From Cyathus striatus (lineage: Eukaryota > Basidiomycota > Agaricomycetes > Agaricales > Nidulariaceae): a DNA stretch of 64,000 nucleotides. The notes under the pieces are model-generated. The model searched no databases. It worked only from the letters and a program-made list of their open reading frames with translations, and was not told where the DNA came from. The position numbers and the translations under genes were made by a program. Below, piece after piece: positions 21,515-31,885 of the stretch (its first letter is position 1; each line of letters starts with the position of its first letter). The stretch covers positions 930,001-994,000 of the forward strand of contig JAOVFP010000021.1 of NCBI GenBank assembly GCA_025738555.1, read 5' to 3'.

Positions 21515-24500
21515 ATGCATCGGTTTCGTAAAAAGCCCAAAACCTCCGAAGAAGTGTCTCTTGATGTCGAAGAAACGTAAGAGTAGCAATATATCGCTTG
21601 TCCACATGACATTAACGTTTGTGTAGGGCTCATGCGATAGAGAAGCCTGATATCTCTGCTGTTGGTATCATAAAATCATCCGTCGAGCTAGAAAATACGA
21701 TTATTGAAGTTCAGACTGCCTCTCTTGATATAGCCAAGTGAGCACCCTGCATTCGTTTCCGTGATTCAAAGTTGCCTAACATGTGGCAGAGAAACGGCAT
21801 TAGCCGGTGACAGCGACGATGAGCTGCCTAGCACTATCGTCGTCGATATGACTACGGTCGAGGAGACAGAGATTAAATCCGACAAACCAACCGAAGAGAA
21901 GAAGAAATCCCGCTTTCGGGTTGGAAAGATGTCGAAGCTGTAAGTGAATTAGTTATATTCATCGAATATTGACTCTAACCCTTTCAAAAGCCTCGCACCT
22001 ATGCTTGCAGACACTCTGGATATATTTTCGACAAACCAAAAAACGGGGGACGAACTCAATGGAGATCAAGCAAGCCTTGAAGCTGAAGAATTGTGCGATG
22101 AGTTGCGTGTAACCGATTTATTGCTATAGTTGACCTTTGTATAGAGCTCCTCCGGGTCCTGAAGCGGATGAAATAGAATCTATCAAGTCTTCTGAGGAAA
22201 CTCACAGCACTAACGTGGAAGGTCAAACACCAGCTATTCAGATCACAGAGTGCGGAAATTGTATCTTTGCCTCTACGTGTATCTGACTATTATGCAATAG
22301 AGAAACAGCAGCAATCGACGATAACAGCGGTCAGGCGACCGATTCTGCGCGGGTCAACTTGACTGTAGATGAAGAGACCGAGGCTGATTGCGATGAAATA
22401 GTTGAAACTAACAAGAAGTCTGCAAGTCTCTTTCGGGTTGGAAGACTATCGCGACTGTAAGTAGTATATTTTCAGGCTCCTAAAATCTATCTCATACCTC
22501 TTGGAAGCATTGCCCCCATACTTTCGGAAGCTGTGGAGAAGCTATCGAAAACTTCTGCAAACGAGAAAAGTAACGTTGATAGTGACAATGAATCGCAAGC
22601 GACTGATGAAGATAAGGACTTGTACGATAAGTACCGTGTAGCTCATCTATTTCGGCCACTGAACGACCTATGCGTAGGGATGTTCCCGCTGAACCTGACA
22701 ACATTGATGCGGAAACTACGAAATCTTCCAATGAACTAGAAAACACGGCCATAGAAGATCAAACTGCAGTTTCTCAGATCGAGGGGTAAGGAACTAATAT
22801 GTTTCATTTCCCATATTCATTTCGTAATTCACGCAACAGGAAAACACCAATAACTGCCGATGACAACGACGAGGCGCTTAATCCTGCGGTAACCACGGCT
22901 AGAGGGGGCGAGGTTATTTCCGACAAATCAATTGAGGAAAACAAGAAATCACCGAGTCTTTATCGGGTTCAAAGGTTATCAAGGCTGTAAGTCACTTATT
23001 GTTGGATTAATCAACTGAACGAACGTGCTAATTTTTAACCGTCTAACAGCTTTTCTCCCAAGAATCGGAGGAAATCTACGGGATCATCGGTTTCTACGGA
23101 TAAGGAATTTGAGAATGACAACGAACTGCTCGCTATTGACGAGCACGATTCTACTATAGTAGAAGAGCCTGAATCTGCGTCGCTGGCGTCGGCCAGTAAG
23201 GTCAACGGACTTGCGGACGATGAGAATATCGATGAAGCTAAAGAACCAGCAGAAGGCTCCGAGGAAGCACCTAAAGCTACCCCATCTCGGCTTTCATTTT
23301 CTCAATTTACTAGGTTAGCTTCTACGGTTCATGGTCATGTGCACATATTTTGACACGCCATCCAGTTTTATATCAAGGTTAAACGAACCAATGAATGAAG
23401 ATGGAGACGCAGACGTAGTGCCTGAAGATGTCGAAGAAGTGTCTATCGTTTTGAGGCCGATCAACTTCCATCACTCGTCGAGGGAGATTATTCAAAGAAT
23501 CGGCGATGCAACCAACATGGCGAAATTACAGAAATTCCTACTATTGCAGCACTGGGGAATTAAAGTTGGTGAACAGTATTACCACCTTCATATTGTGGAG
23601 GAAAAGAAAGAAAACGGGACGTTCAGTAAGAGACTTGCTGTTTCTCTTAGCAAGTTTGACAACGTGACGGTTGAATTTCCCGTTTGGCAAACGTCTAAGA
23701 GTCATATCGCAAGAGTGAACGCCGGTGAAATTCTACGTGCCTTTCAATATACCTATACGGTGACTGATTTCCACGATATAGCTATTAAAACGATCAAGTC
23801 CATGGGCAAATTCACCAACGAAGACGACGTTGAAGTTTTCAGAGATCAAGAAGACTTGAAAGAGCAACTCATTCCGGATGAAGAGCGCAAGCAGTACGCT
23901 AGCCAGAAGAAGCCGCCGAAGACAAGCTCCGAGGATCAGCCAACGGCGGTTTACAAAAAAGAATACCACATCGCCACCAACAATTGCATCATGTTCTCTG
24001 CCCGGTACTTCTTCCGGCATATATTCGACATCGATCCACGGACTACCCCTCCGGTAGAGTTCAGAAGAAGGATGGCATGGGTAGCGACGAAATGGCGAGA
24101 AATGGGATGCGGGGTCGACCGAAAGGCGTTATTAAAGATGTTCATCAGTCCTTTAGGATTACTTAATCCAATGAGGATTCTAACGAAGACCGGTGACGGC
24201 AATTTGTTTGTGAGTAGGCCTCGTATATTCACCAGGAAACAGTGGGAATTAACTGTTTATTCGATAGATTGTGCGTCTTGCTCTGGTATTCATGGGTAAA
24301 GTTCTGCCAGAGGGGGCTGAGGCTGCTTCGGAAGTGCCGTTGGGTGTAGCAATAATCACGGAACATGAGGCTAAGGAGGCTGGGACGGAGGTTGAAAAGA
24401 AGGTGGATGCTGCGATTGAGCAATACGAAGAAGAGGAAGGCGCTATACTTGAAGACTCGGAAATTGTGGAAGATGAAGCGACGGACGATGGGCCAGAAGC

Positions 24501-25002
24501 TGGGAAGAAGCGGAGTTGGTGGTGGAATGTCTCAGGTCGGGGGAAGAAGAAAGTGGAGGATGAAGGGAAAGCGGAAGAGGATGAGAAAGAGGAGGATGGC
24601 GAGATTAAGGAAGGAGGCGAGGAAAGGGAGAATGTCGAAGGAGAGCAGGTCGGTGACAAAGCGAAGGGAGGCAAGAAAGAGAAGAGTCGTAAGAAAGAGA
24701 AGGGTGATAAGAAACTGAAGGATAGCGAGAAGGACGGGAATGGTGAGAAGGAGGAGAAGGATGGCGAGGAAGAGAACGAGAGTAATGGTGAGAAGGTAGT
24801 GGATGGCGAGAATGAGGGGGATAGCGTGAATGCAAAGGACGGAAAGAAGGAGAAGGGTGGCAAGAAAGAGAAGAAATCCATATTCAGCAGGAAAGTGAAA
24901 ATTACGAAGATATCGAAGGATAATGAGAAGGATGAGGAAGAAAAGCAAACGGCGGAAGGCAAGAATACGGGGGAGAGCGAAACTGTAGAACCCTCAGAGT
25001 AG
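21515..25002 (+). CDS. cassette-exon protein with putative permuted papain-like domain, 948 aa
   Basis: Thirteen exons: 21515-21576, 21627-21737, 21790-21939, 21991-22101, 22145-22249, 22301-22456, 22508-22630, 22678-22785, 22840-22986, 23050-23313, 23378-23724, 23782-24209 and 24268-25002. The first ten introns are all phase 2. Exons 1-9 form three three-exon repeats: a lead exon (e.g. IAPILSEAVEKL), a middle exon with SSxELENTxxExQTA, and an end exon closing on KKS..RFRVGKMSKL, LFRVGRLSRL or LYRVQRLSRL. Exon 10 ends SRLSFSQFTR. Exons 11-12 encode the domain shared with the gene at 28182: VLRPINF..SSREI.QR, LLLQHWGIKVG..YYHLHIVEE, ATNNCIMFSARYFF and LLKMFISPLGLLNPMRILTKT. The conserved His of QHWGI preceding the Cys of TNNC resembles circularly permuted papain-like (LRAT/NlpC-like) proteins; this is inference. 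The last exon is an extreme Lys/Glu-rich tail containing KKSIFSRKVKITKISKD, a further variant of the cassette motif. No signal peptide. The true start could lie in an unseen upstream exon. Confidence 0.8.
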
Positions 25003-25841
25003 TTAGTAGGATGTCATATATAAGTTCTGTATGTGTGTAGTAGTATTTAGATAGATGATAACAGGCACCTTATTCCTATGAAAGCCGTAGCTAAAATATT
25101 GAGAACAGGTTTGGAAGTTGCAAGGAAATTGAACAGGTCATACATGGCGGTCTCAGAGTGGAGTCGGAGCTGTCACGGTGTGGCTGCGAGCGCGCATCGT
25201 AACGCGCACGTTACGTACTCTTATTCCCACGATATACCCCTCATGTCCTCATGTTGCACAATACCTTGAGATAGTGGCTCAGCTCCTTACAGCAAGTACA
25301 TTCCGCTTTATAATCGTGTGCCTTAACTGTGTGCTAATATACAAGCCCGTCAAATTTTTGTCAGCTGGCCAGACTTGAAGCTTGAGCGCAAGCCTTGTCT
25401 CGATCCCTCTCTAAGAGCTGTGAACAGACTTAATTTCTACCACATGACAATCACCGCGTATGTCAAGATGAAGGTATATTCTGGAATCTGAACTCGAACC
25501 ATGGATGGACCGTATGAACAAAGAGGGCACTCTAAAGGCACTCCAGAACACAATATCCGCAGCCAGCTTTTGATGTTCTATGGAAGGGTAAGATGTACAA
25601 TGAATATCATGATGATTCTTAACCCACGGGCCAAAATGCACTGCTGATTATGCGGCGTCATGGGCGCATGATACAATCAAACATAGTTTTAATTTTGGAT
25701 CGTGGCCCCCGGGACCGGTAATATCTTCACCGTATTGCCTGACGAGAATTACACATCGGACAAGGGTCTATTTCAGTCATTTATAACGCAGGAAGCTGGG
25801 ATAGATCAAGTGTCAATTCTTCTTCCTCCCAGTTCACCATC
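25003..25841. other. intergenic, nothing recognised
   Basis: Separates the cassette-exon gene from the aldolase-family gene. It should contain the former's terminator and the latter's promoter, but no clear TATA box or polyadenylation motif stands out. Confidence 0.5.
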
Positions 25842-27023
25842 ATGGCTAACGACCCTAAGATCGATGAAAAGGCTATTATGGCGAGAACGCTTGCAGCCAT
25901 ACCTAAACCCCCTGTATTCACGGATCCGCTAGAGGAGAGGGCTTGGAGGAAGTATAGACTCGCACAAGCGTTCAGGATATTCGGTAAGCTCCACTCAGTC
26001 CTCTACAATCTCGAAGGGAACCCTGTGATACGAGCACCATAACAGCGAAGTACGAATATGACGAAGGTGTTGCGGGGCATATCACTGTCAGGGTACGGAT
26101 TACCTTACTATGATGAACAACTTTGCTACATCCAGTACCCTATAACGTGCAGGATCCAATCGTACCCCATGCATTTTGGGTTAATCCACTTGTACGTTTC
26201 TCCGTTAATCATCTGCATTCTTTAGATAAACACTTACCTTTACTAGGGACTTCACTTTAAACTTATCCAACCAGAAGATCTGATCCTCGTGAACTCAGTC
26301 GGCGATATCCTACCCGAATCTGGTCCACGGAGGCTTTTAAACCTTGCGGCCTTTATGATTCACCTGAAGATCCATGAGGGTCGTCCGGATGTCATGTGTG
26401 CCGCACACTCGCATTCGACATATGCGAAAGCCTATAGTACTCTTGGAAAGCCATTGGATATGATTTCGCAGGATTCTTGTGCATTTTATAACGTTTGTTC
26501 TACATGTTCTCCTGTTGATTCTGTCACTTATCCTCATGCTGTCATAGGATCTCTCGATATATCAGGATAATCGAGGCATTGTATTTGAACAGAATGAAGC
26601 ACAAGCTATCGTTGACGCTGTTGGATCTAAGAAGGTAAGTGATAAATTGATAATATCGTAGAGGGTGTTTATACTAATCTCTTTCTTAAGGCTGCTTTGC
26701 TAAGGGTGCGCGTCATATTCCATATATTTCAAAATTCTTAGCTAACTGTGAATACATCACAGAACCATGGAGCCCTCGTTGCAACCAGCTCGATAGAAGC
26801 CTCAGTCTTCTTCTACATACAACTCGAGAAGGTCTGCCGCGTACAACTTCTGGCTGACGCAGCCGCAAGCGGGCGTGGGATACAAACGATGAAGATTGCA
26901 CCTAAGGAAGCGGAGGCGAACTACAAGCAGGTTGGAAATCAGGAAATTGGCTGGTTTGCGGGGCTGATGGAGTTCGAGCTTTTGGAACGTCAGGAGGGGA
27001 CTAGCTTTGTGTATAAGAAGTAA
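25842..27023 (+). CDS. class II aldolase/adducin-family protein, 278 aa
   Basis: Seven exons: 25842-25983, 26046-26092, 26153-26191, 26247-26492, 26548-26634, 26691-26705 and 26763-27023. The domain reads in order: KYEYDEGVAGHITVRDPI, HAFWVNPLGLHF, DLILVNSVGDILP, RLLNLAAFMIHLKIHEGRPDVMCAAHSHSTYAKAYSTLGK, ISQDSCAFYND, AALLRNHGALVATSSIEAS and LEKVCRVQLLADAAA. The family uses a divalent metal held by histidines: the AAHSHST pair and the NHG histidine are present. Members include fuculose-phosphate-type aldolases and many fungal proteins of unknown substrate; the long C-terminus (IGWFAGLMEFELLERQ) matches the fungal adducin-domain group. It is cytosolic by lack of targeting signals. Exon 6 is only 15 nt (AALLR). 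It sits between two paralogous cassette-exon genes on the same strand but shows no functional link to them. Confidence 0.93.
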
Positions 27024-28181
27024 ACGAGAACTCGAAAAGCCTCGAATAGTTGTAATTTTATCTTTTATCTTATCTTACCCTGAGAAGAAAACAGTGTAAT
27101 GAGTCATGCATTCAACGTGAATCGTCGATCGACTGATCCGGGACCGGGTTTCTTAAATCCGGGTTTTCGGAATGTTCTACATACATATACATATAAGCAC
27201 GTGATATTAGACGCCGGGTAGCTAATGTGAAACTTTGGCTAAACTCAAGTCAAATGAAACTGCCATCCTCACTGAACTCGGAGTCCTAACTCCTCCTTCG
27301 ACCAATCCCGAAAGCTCATATCTTTCTTTTGATGATCTGTATTATACACTGATTTTGGCTTCAGCTTCAATCAGCCGCCTGGCTTGATTATTGTGCCCGC
27401 TCACCCTTAGATGCACAGCCTGCAAGTATTTGAAAAAGTATCTGCAGCGGAACATGTCGATCTTACGTATGTGGTTATACTTCTTTAGTTCAAAGATGCA
27501 ATGTCTGTCTCCCAACGCTCTGTGCAATTTGTTTCCACTACTGCCATACCCTGCAACCTCGAGGCGTTGTACTCAGTACTGTAATACAAGTTTTAAGCAT
27601 ACCGTGGATCCCCGTGTGATCAAGTTTCCTGAGGCCCCATATCGTTTTGGCGCTTACTCTCGAAACGATTGTTTCGTAGTGGTTTCGAGTCACTTGATCC
27701 ACGATATGCCGTATCAAACCTGACAGCAAGAGTCTCGGATCTATGATCTTAAGATCTTACATATTTGTTCCAACTTCCATCAGTTCAGAGACAAGAGATA
27801 CAAAAACTGGGGTGCGTGGCAGGTATCCTCTGTGAGAGCAGTATCGTTCCTACCCTCGTCACTCAGGTGTTGGGTGTTAATCAAACGTCGGCTATGCACA
27901 CGAGGAGTTCTTAGCGACGCAGTTCTGTACCCTCAGGTTCCAAGTATGGCTAAGGAGATGGTGCAGGCGCTTGTTTCACCTGAACGATAATGCTCAAAAG
28001 CTAGGCTCGACCAGATTAGTTATGAGAATGACAGGCAACAGACGCTCCTTTATGTCTGTCTTGACTTTATCGATGGGGTTCCTAAATTTCGCATATATAA
28101 AGGATTCGATATCCAGGACTGCGGTGCTGTCTCATCCCAAGTCTTGTAATTCATTAGCGCTGTCTATCGGTGATTGACAGC
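27024..28181. other. intergenic, nothing recognised
   Basis: Contains short palindromic stretches (cgaaacgattgtttcg at about 27660) but no supported gene. The 110-codon frame at 27391-27723 has no domain or repeat homologue. Confidence 0.5.
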
Positions 28182-30255
28182 ATGCCTTTGCTCCCTAAGA
28201 CAGTCAAAGTTACCAGGAAGGCGACACTTCAGGTTGAAGAGTGGTCCCAGAAGTAATGCCGTTCCAATCTAATGTCCTGCGTCATTGACAACTTCGCAGG
28301 ATTCGTCCTATTGGGAAACACAAAGAGTCCTCGAGTAATGAAGACGTTGCAATTGTGGAAGGTCTGACGTCGTCCCTTCAGATAACAGAGTTAGTCCACC
28401 AGCTGTTCTATATACTAATGTCTATTGTTAAGCAGTTTACTGTCAGGAATACGATTACTGCTGAAGAGCCTGGCTTAGTAGATGAGCCCGACGCTATCTC
28501 TGAAGATGCAACGATGGGGAAGAAGTCAGCTCGCTTCCGTGTCAAGCAACTATCTAAGCGGTGCGTATCGCGACGTCACATATAATCAGCATCATATATA
28601 CTTTTCTATTCGTCTATGAAGAATAGCCCCTATAAGTGCAGCAACCCGAGACTTACTGGCTTCAGTTTCTAAAGATAAGCAGACTGGCAAGGGGGATACA
28701 GAAATGCATTGCACTGAAGAGCCAGAGTTGGAAGTGACGGATGAACCTGAAAGTATCGCAGATGATCCTACTGAGGTGAAGAAGAAATCCCGTTTTGGAG
28801 TTGAGAGGTTGTCGAAGCGGTATGTGGTGTACGCTCTATATATTGACGGGACTTTTTACTTGACATTTTTATGTTCTTCACAAAGGATCGCACCTGCGCG
28901 CGCAGCAACCATAGATCTAATGTCGCCCACTTCCTTCCTCAAAGGTAAAGATACGGAAGAAGTTGAATCGGAAGAGACGGAAAAGGAAAAAGAGACAGAA
29001 GATACAGAAGAGGAAGAGAAGACGAGTTCTCGACTGTCTGTTTCTCAGTTCAAACGGTCAGATCCTTTCTTATACTGTTATCCATTCCAAACCGATTTAC
29101 ATCGTATATAGATTCATTCCAAGGCGAAACTCTTCGATGAGCGAAGCAGACACGGTAGCCACCGAGGCGGTAGCAGAAGGACCGGATGTTGAAGACGTAT
29201 ATATTGTCCTGAGACCTATTAATTTCAAGCAATCCTCCAGGGAGATTCTTCAGAGAGTCGGCATCGCGACCGACATGGCAGACTTGCAAAAGTTTCTACT
29301 GTTACAGCACTGGGGGATTAAAGTCGGGAAGGACTACTACCACCTTCACATAGTCGAAGAAAGGAAAGAAAATGGGAAGTTAACCCAAAGACTCGCTGTT
29401 TCTCTCAGTGAGTTTGAGAACGTAACTATCAAATTCCCAATCTGGCAGACTTCGAAAGATCATGTTGAAAGGGTTAAAGGCGGTACGTACATCACGTATC
29501 TATGAACCTTGGGGTTGGTTACTTATTTTTAGTTCTCCAGCCATTAGTACGATCCAAGCTATGGGGAGATTCTATAACGAAGACGACGTTCAAGTTTTCG
29601 CTGACCAGGGAGAGTTGAAAGAACAGCAACTTTCAGAAGAAGAACGTAAGCTGTACGCTAACGAGAAGAAGCAAAAGTTGTGGGTGCCTATGTTTTTTAC
29701 GGGAGAATACAACGCGGCCACCAACAGTTGTGTCAATTTCTCTGCTCGGTATCTTTTTGGGCAGATCTTCGACTTCAACCCGAGGAACACGTCGTCGTCC
29801 GAGTTCAAGAGGAAGATGGCGTGGCTAGCGAACAAATGGGTATCATCCGGATGTAAGATTGATAAGAAGAAACTTCTGAAGATGTTTGTCAGTCCGCTGG
29901 GATTACTCAATCCGATGCGGATTTTAACAAAGACCAGCGATGGAAATTTGTTTGTAAGTACCAACATCCAATATCTATGGCAACATAAACGTGTTTGGTT
30001 GACTATCGATAATCGTCTCGGCAGGTTGTACGGCTTGCGCTTGTTTTTATGGGCAAAATCCAGCCCGATGGTACTGTGATAGAGTCACCATCTCCAGGAA
30101 TGAAGGTAATAACTGAAGGTGAAGCAAAAGAGGCTGGGCCTGCGGCTGAAAAGGAAGCCGACGCCGTTATCGAACAGGTTGAGGAGGAAGGAGACAATAT
30201 CGTTGAGGATACGGAAGCTGTCGAAGTTGGGGCGACAGATGGCAGGGTCCACTAA
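28182..30255 (+). CDS. cassette-exon protein with putative permuted papain-like domain, 548 aa
   Basis: Eight exons: 28182-28252, 28300-28389, 28447-28560, 28622-28819, 28886-29056, 29124-29482, 29541-29953 and 30025-30255. The first five introns are phase 2, the sixth phase 1, the seventh phase 0, matching the last introns of the paralogue at 21515. Three cassette motifs precede the domain: KKSARFRVKQLSKR, KKSRFGVERLSKR and SSRLSVSQFKR, each cut by a phase-2 intron in its last codon. The exon after the first two motifs opens with IAPISAATRDL and IAPARAATIDL. The domain keeps QHWGIKVGKDYYHLHIVEE and ATNSCVNFSARYLF: here the paralogue's NNC is NSC, so the Cys is retained. The C-terminus is short and acidic, lacking the Lys/Glu tail. 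A diverged tandem duplicate of the gene 3.2 kb upstream, with fewer cassettes. Confidence 0.82.
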
Positions 30256-30517
30256 CCTATAATTAGGTGCCCGGTGTATTAATGTTTCTCGTACATGTAC
30301 TTAGTATCAAACTGTATTTATCATGAACGTGACTGCCAACTTTTTCCGGAACTCAACTTATACTTACTACATTCACGTGGGGGGATGCGCACGCCGCAGA
30401 TAGATGAGAAAATATGTGAAGAAAGATAATATATGCCCAAAAGTTATGCGGTGTGTAAAATACAACCATATGATATGTAGTATTACATTATATTTATACA
30501 CTTCACAGTTATCAATA

Positions 30518-31885
30518 CTAGCATTCCCTCATATAAGTTCTAGCTAGCGGGAGACCATAGACCGCTAGGTGAGCAGCGGTTGGTCCAGCCAACGATATGT
30601 GTTGAGCTTTCTTCAAAGTGAAAAGCCGACTCAACATGCGGTTCTTTAGTTGCTCGAAAACCTCCGGGGCAATATCCAACTTCAGATGCCGGGTGTCGGT
30701 ATTTACGAGAGTCATAAACAAGGGTTCAACGGCATGAACAGCGACCTCAGCCGGCTGAGATGTCTTTTGAGGATATAAAATAGTAAGATGGACAGAAGAA
30801 TCGGCAACTCCCCCGCTTCCGCTTTTAAATTGCTCAGTCGGTTTAGACCAAGGGGCAACCTTAAAATGAACACGATAACTATCCAAATCGCGACGAAGAC
30901 TACTGATAGTACGCCTCAAGTCGTGAGTGACATCGGCTACTTTCTCTCCGTCAGCAGAGAGATCGTCAACGTAATATACAAGCCTGAGAGTGCATATAGG
31001 CTGTAACGACATCCGTGATAGAAGAAATACACCATTTTGTAGGCGATCCGTGTGGAGCTCGAAAGAAACCAGATTCGAAAGGCGAGCTTTCCCAACGCTA
31101 GGTGCAGCTGGGGCCCCGGGCCTAGAGGAAATAGCGAGGGATGCGTGTGTGAGTCCGGGCATTTGGTGTAATACCTTTAGCCAGTCATCCGCCGTCGGAA
31201 ATGCCAACTTGGCCTGGCCCTTCATGGTAAGTCTTCTGAGGTTCCTATATACTGGTAACCTCATATCAGCGTAGCAGTTCACCAAGTGAAACTCTTGTAG
31301 CTTCGGCGCCCCTCCCTCGAATATCGAAGAAGGGATCTTGTACGCAGCGGGGCATTCAAACGACTCCCGCTCGTAAACAATAGATACGCGCTCCAGATTA
31401 GGAGCTGGCTTGCGTAATAGACGACAAACCAATGAAAGCGAAGCCTGGGGTAATGCGGCTTTGAAACTTCGGACCCTTGATGTATGGTCACCAAGAGCAA
31501 CGCAAAGTGCGGGGATGATACTCGTCGATTTGTCGTAACTTGTGAAGTCAAGGTCGATGAGTGGATCACAACGTCTCAAGCATAGTTCCGCCCAGTTAGA
31601 GTACAAAAACGAGGAGTGTGAAGTTGGATCCCAGAGTTCGGGCATATCGACCGAAATCTGTCGCCACCTGTGGCAAGTATGCGAGATGGCTTTGACTGCT
31701 TGCGTCTCAGGGCCTTTGCACAAGCGGAAAATGTATGCAAGTATCTCTGTGGGTAGCGTTGCTGCAAGGGAGGACATATTGGATTCGCGCCTGCGAGAAA
31801 TACCCCAAGAGGTTACGCTTCGACCTTGAAGCATCATGATAAAAGTCTGAATAAAGACATCGCGTTTTCGGATAGAAAGATCCAT
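30518..31885 (-). CDS. F-box-like protein, up to 455 aa
   Basis: An uninterrupted frame with no introns needed. LPTEILAYIFRLC...AVKAISHTCHRWRQISVDMPELWDP is a typical F-box-like motif of agaricomycete proteins (LPxEILxxIF ... VCxxWRxIAxxxPxLW), followed by a roughly 350-residue leucine-containing region of the degenerate LRR type. Such proteins are presumed SCF ubiquitin-ligase adaptors that bind Skp1 through the F-box; the substrate is unknown. The first ATG is used here, but a start at 31777 (MSSLAATLPTEIL) fits the family better and would give 419 residues. It faces the cassette-exon gene tail-to-tail with 262 bp between stops. Confidence 0.85.
   Translation of the reverse strand: MDLSIRKRDVFIQTFIMMLQGRSVTSWGISRRRESNMSSLAATLPTEILAYIFRLCKGPETQAVKAISHTCHRWRQISVDMPELWDPTSHSSFLYSNWAELCLRRCDPLIDLDFTSYDKSTSIIPALCVALGDHTSRVRSFKAALPQASLSLVCRLLRKPAPNLERVSIVYERESFECPAAYKIPSSIFEGGAPKLQEFHLVNCYADMRLPVYRNLRRLTMKGQAKLAFPTADDWLKVLHQMPGLTHASLAISSRPGAPAAPSVGKARLSNLVSFELHTDRLQNGVFLLSRMSLQPICTLRLVYYVDDLSADGEKVADVTHDLRRTISSLRRDLDSYRVHFKVAPWSKPTEQFKSGSGGVADSSVHLTILYPQKTSQPAEVAVHAVEPLFMTLVNTDTRHLKLDIAPEVFEQLKNRMLSRLFTLKKAQHISLAGPTAAHLAVYGLPLARTYMREC

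Noticed and set aside
24249..24962. Minus-strand Ser/Phe-rich frames of up to 237 codons
   Set aside because: Antisense of the Lys/Glu-rich tail of the cassette-exon gene.
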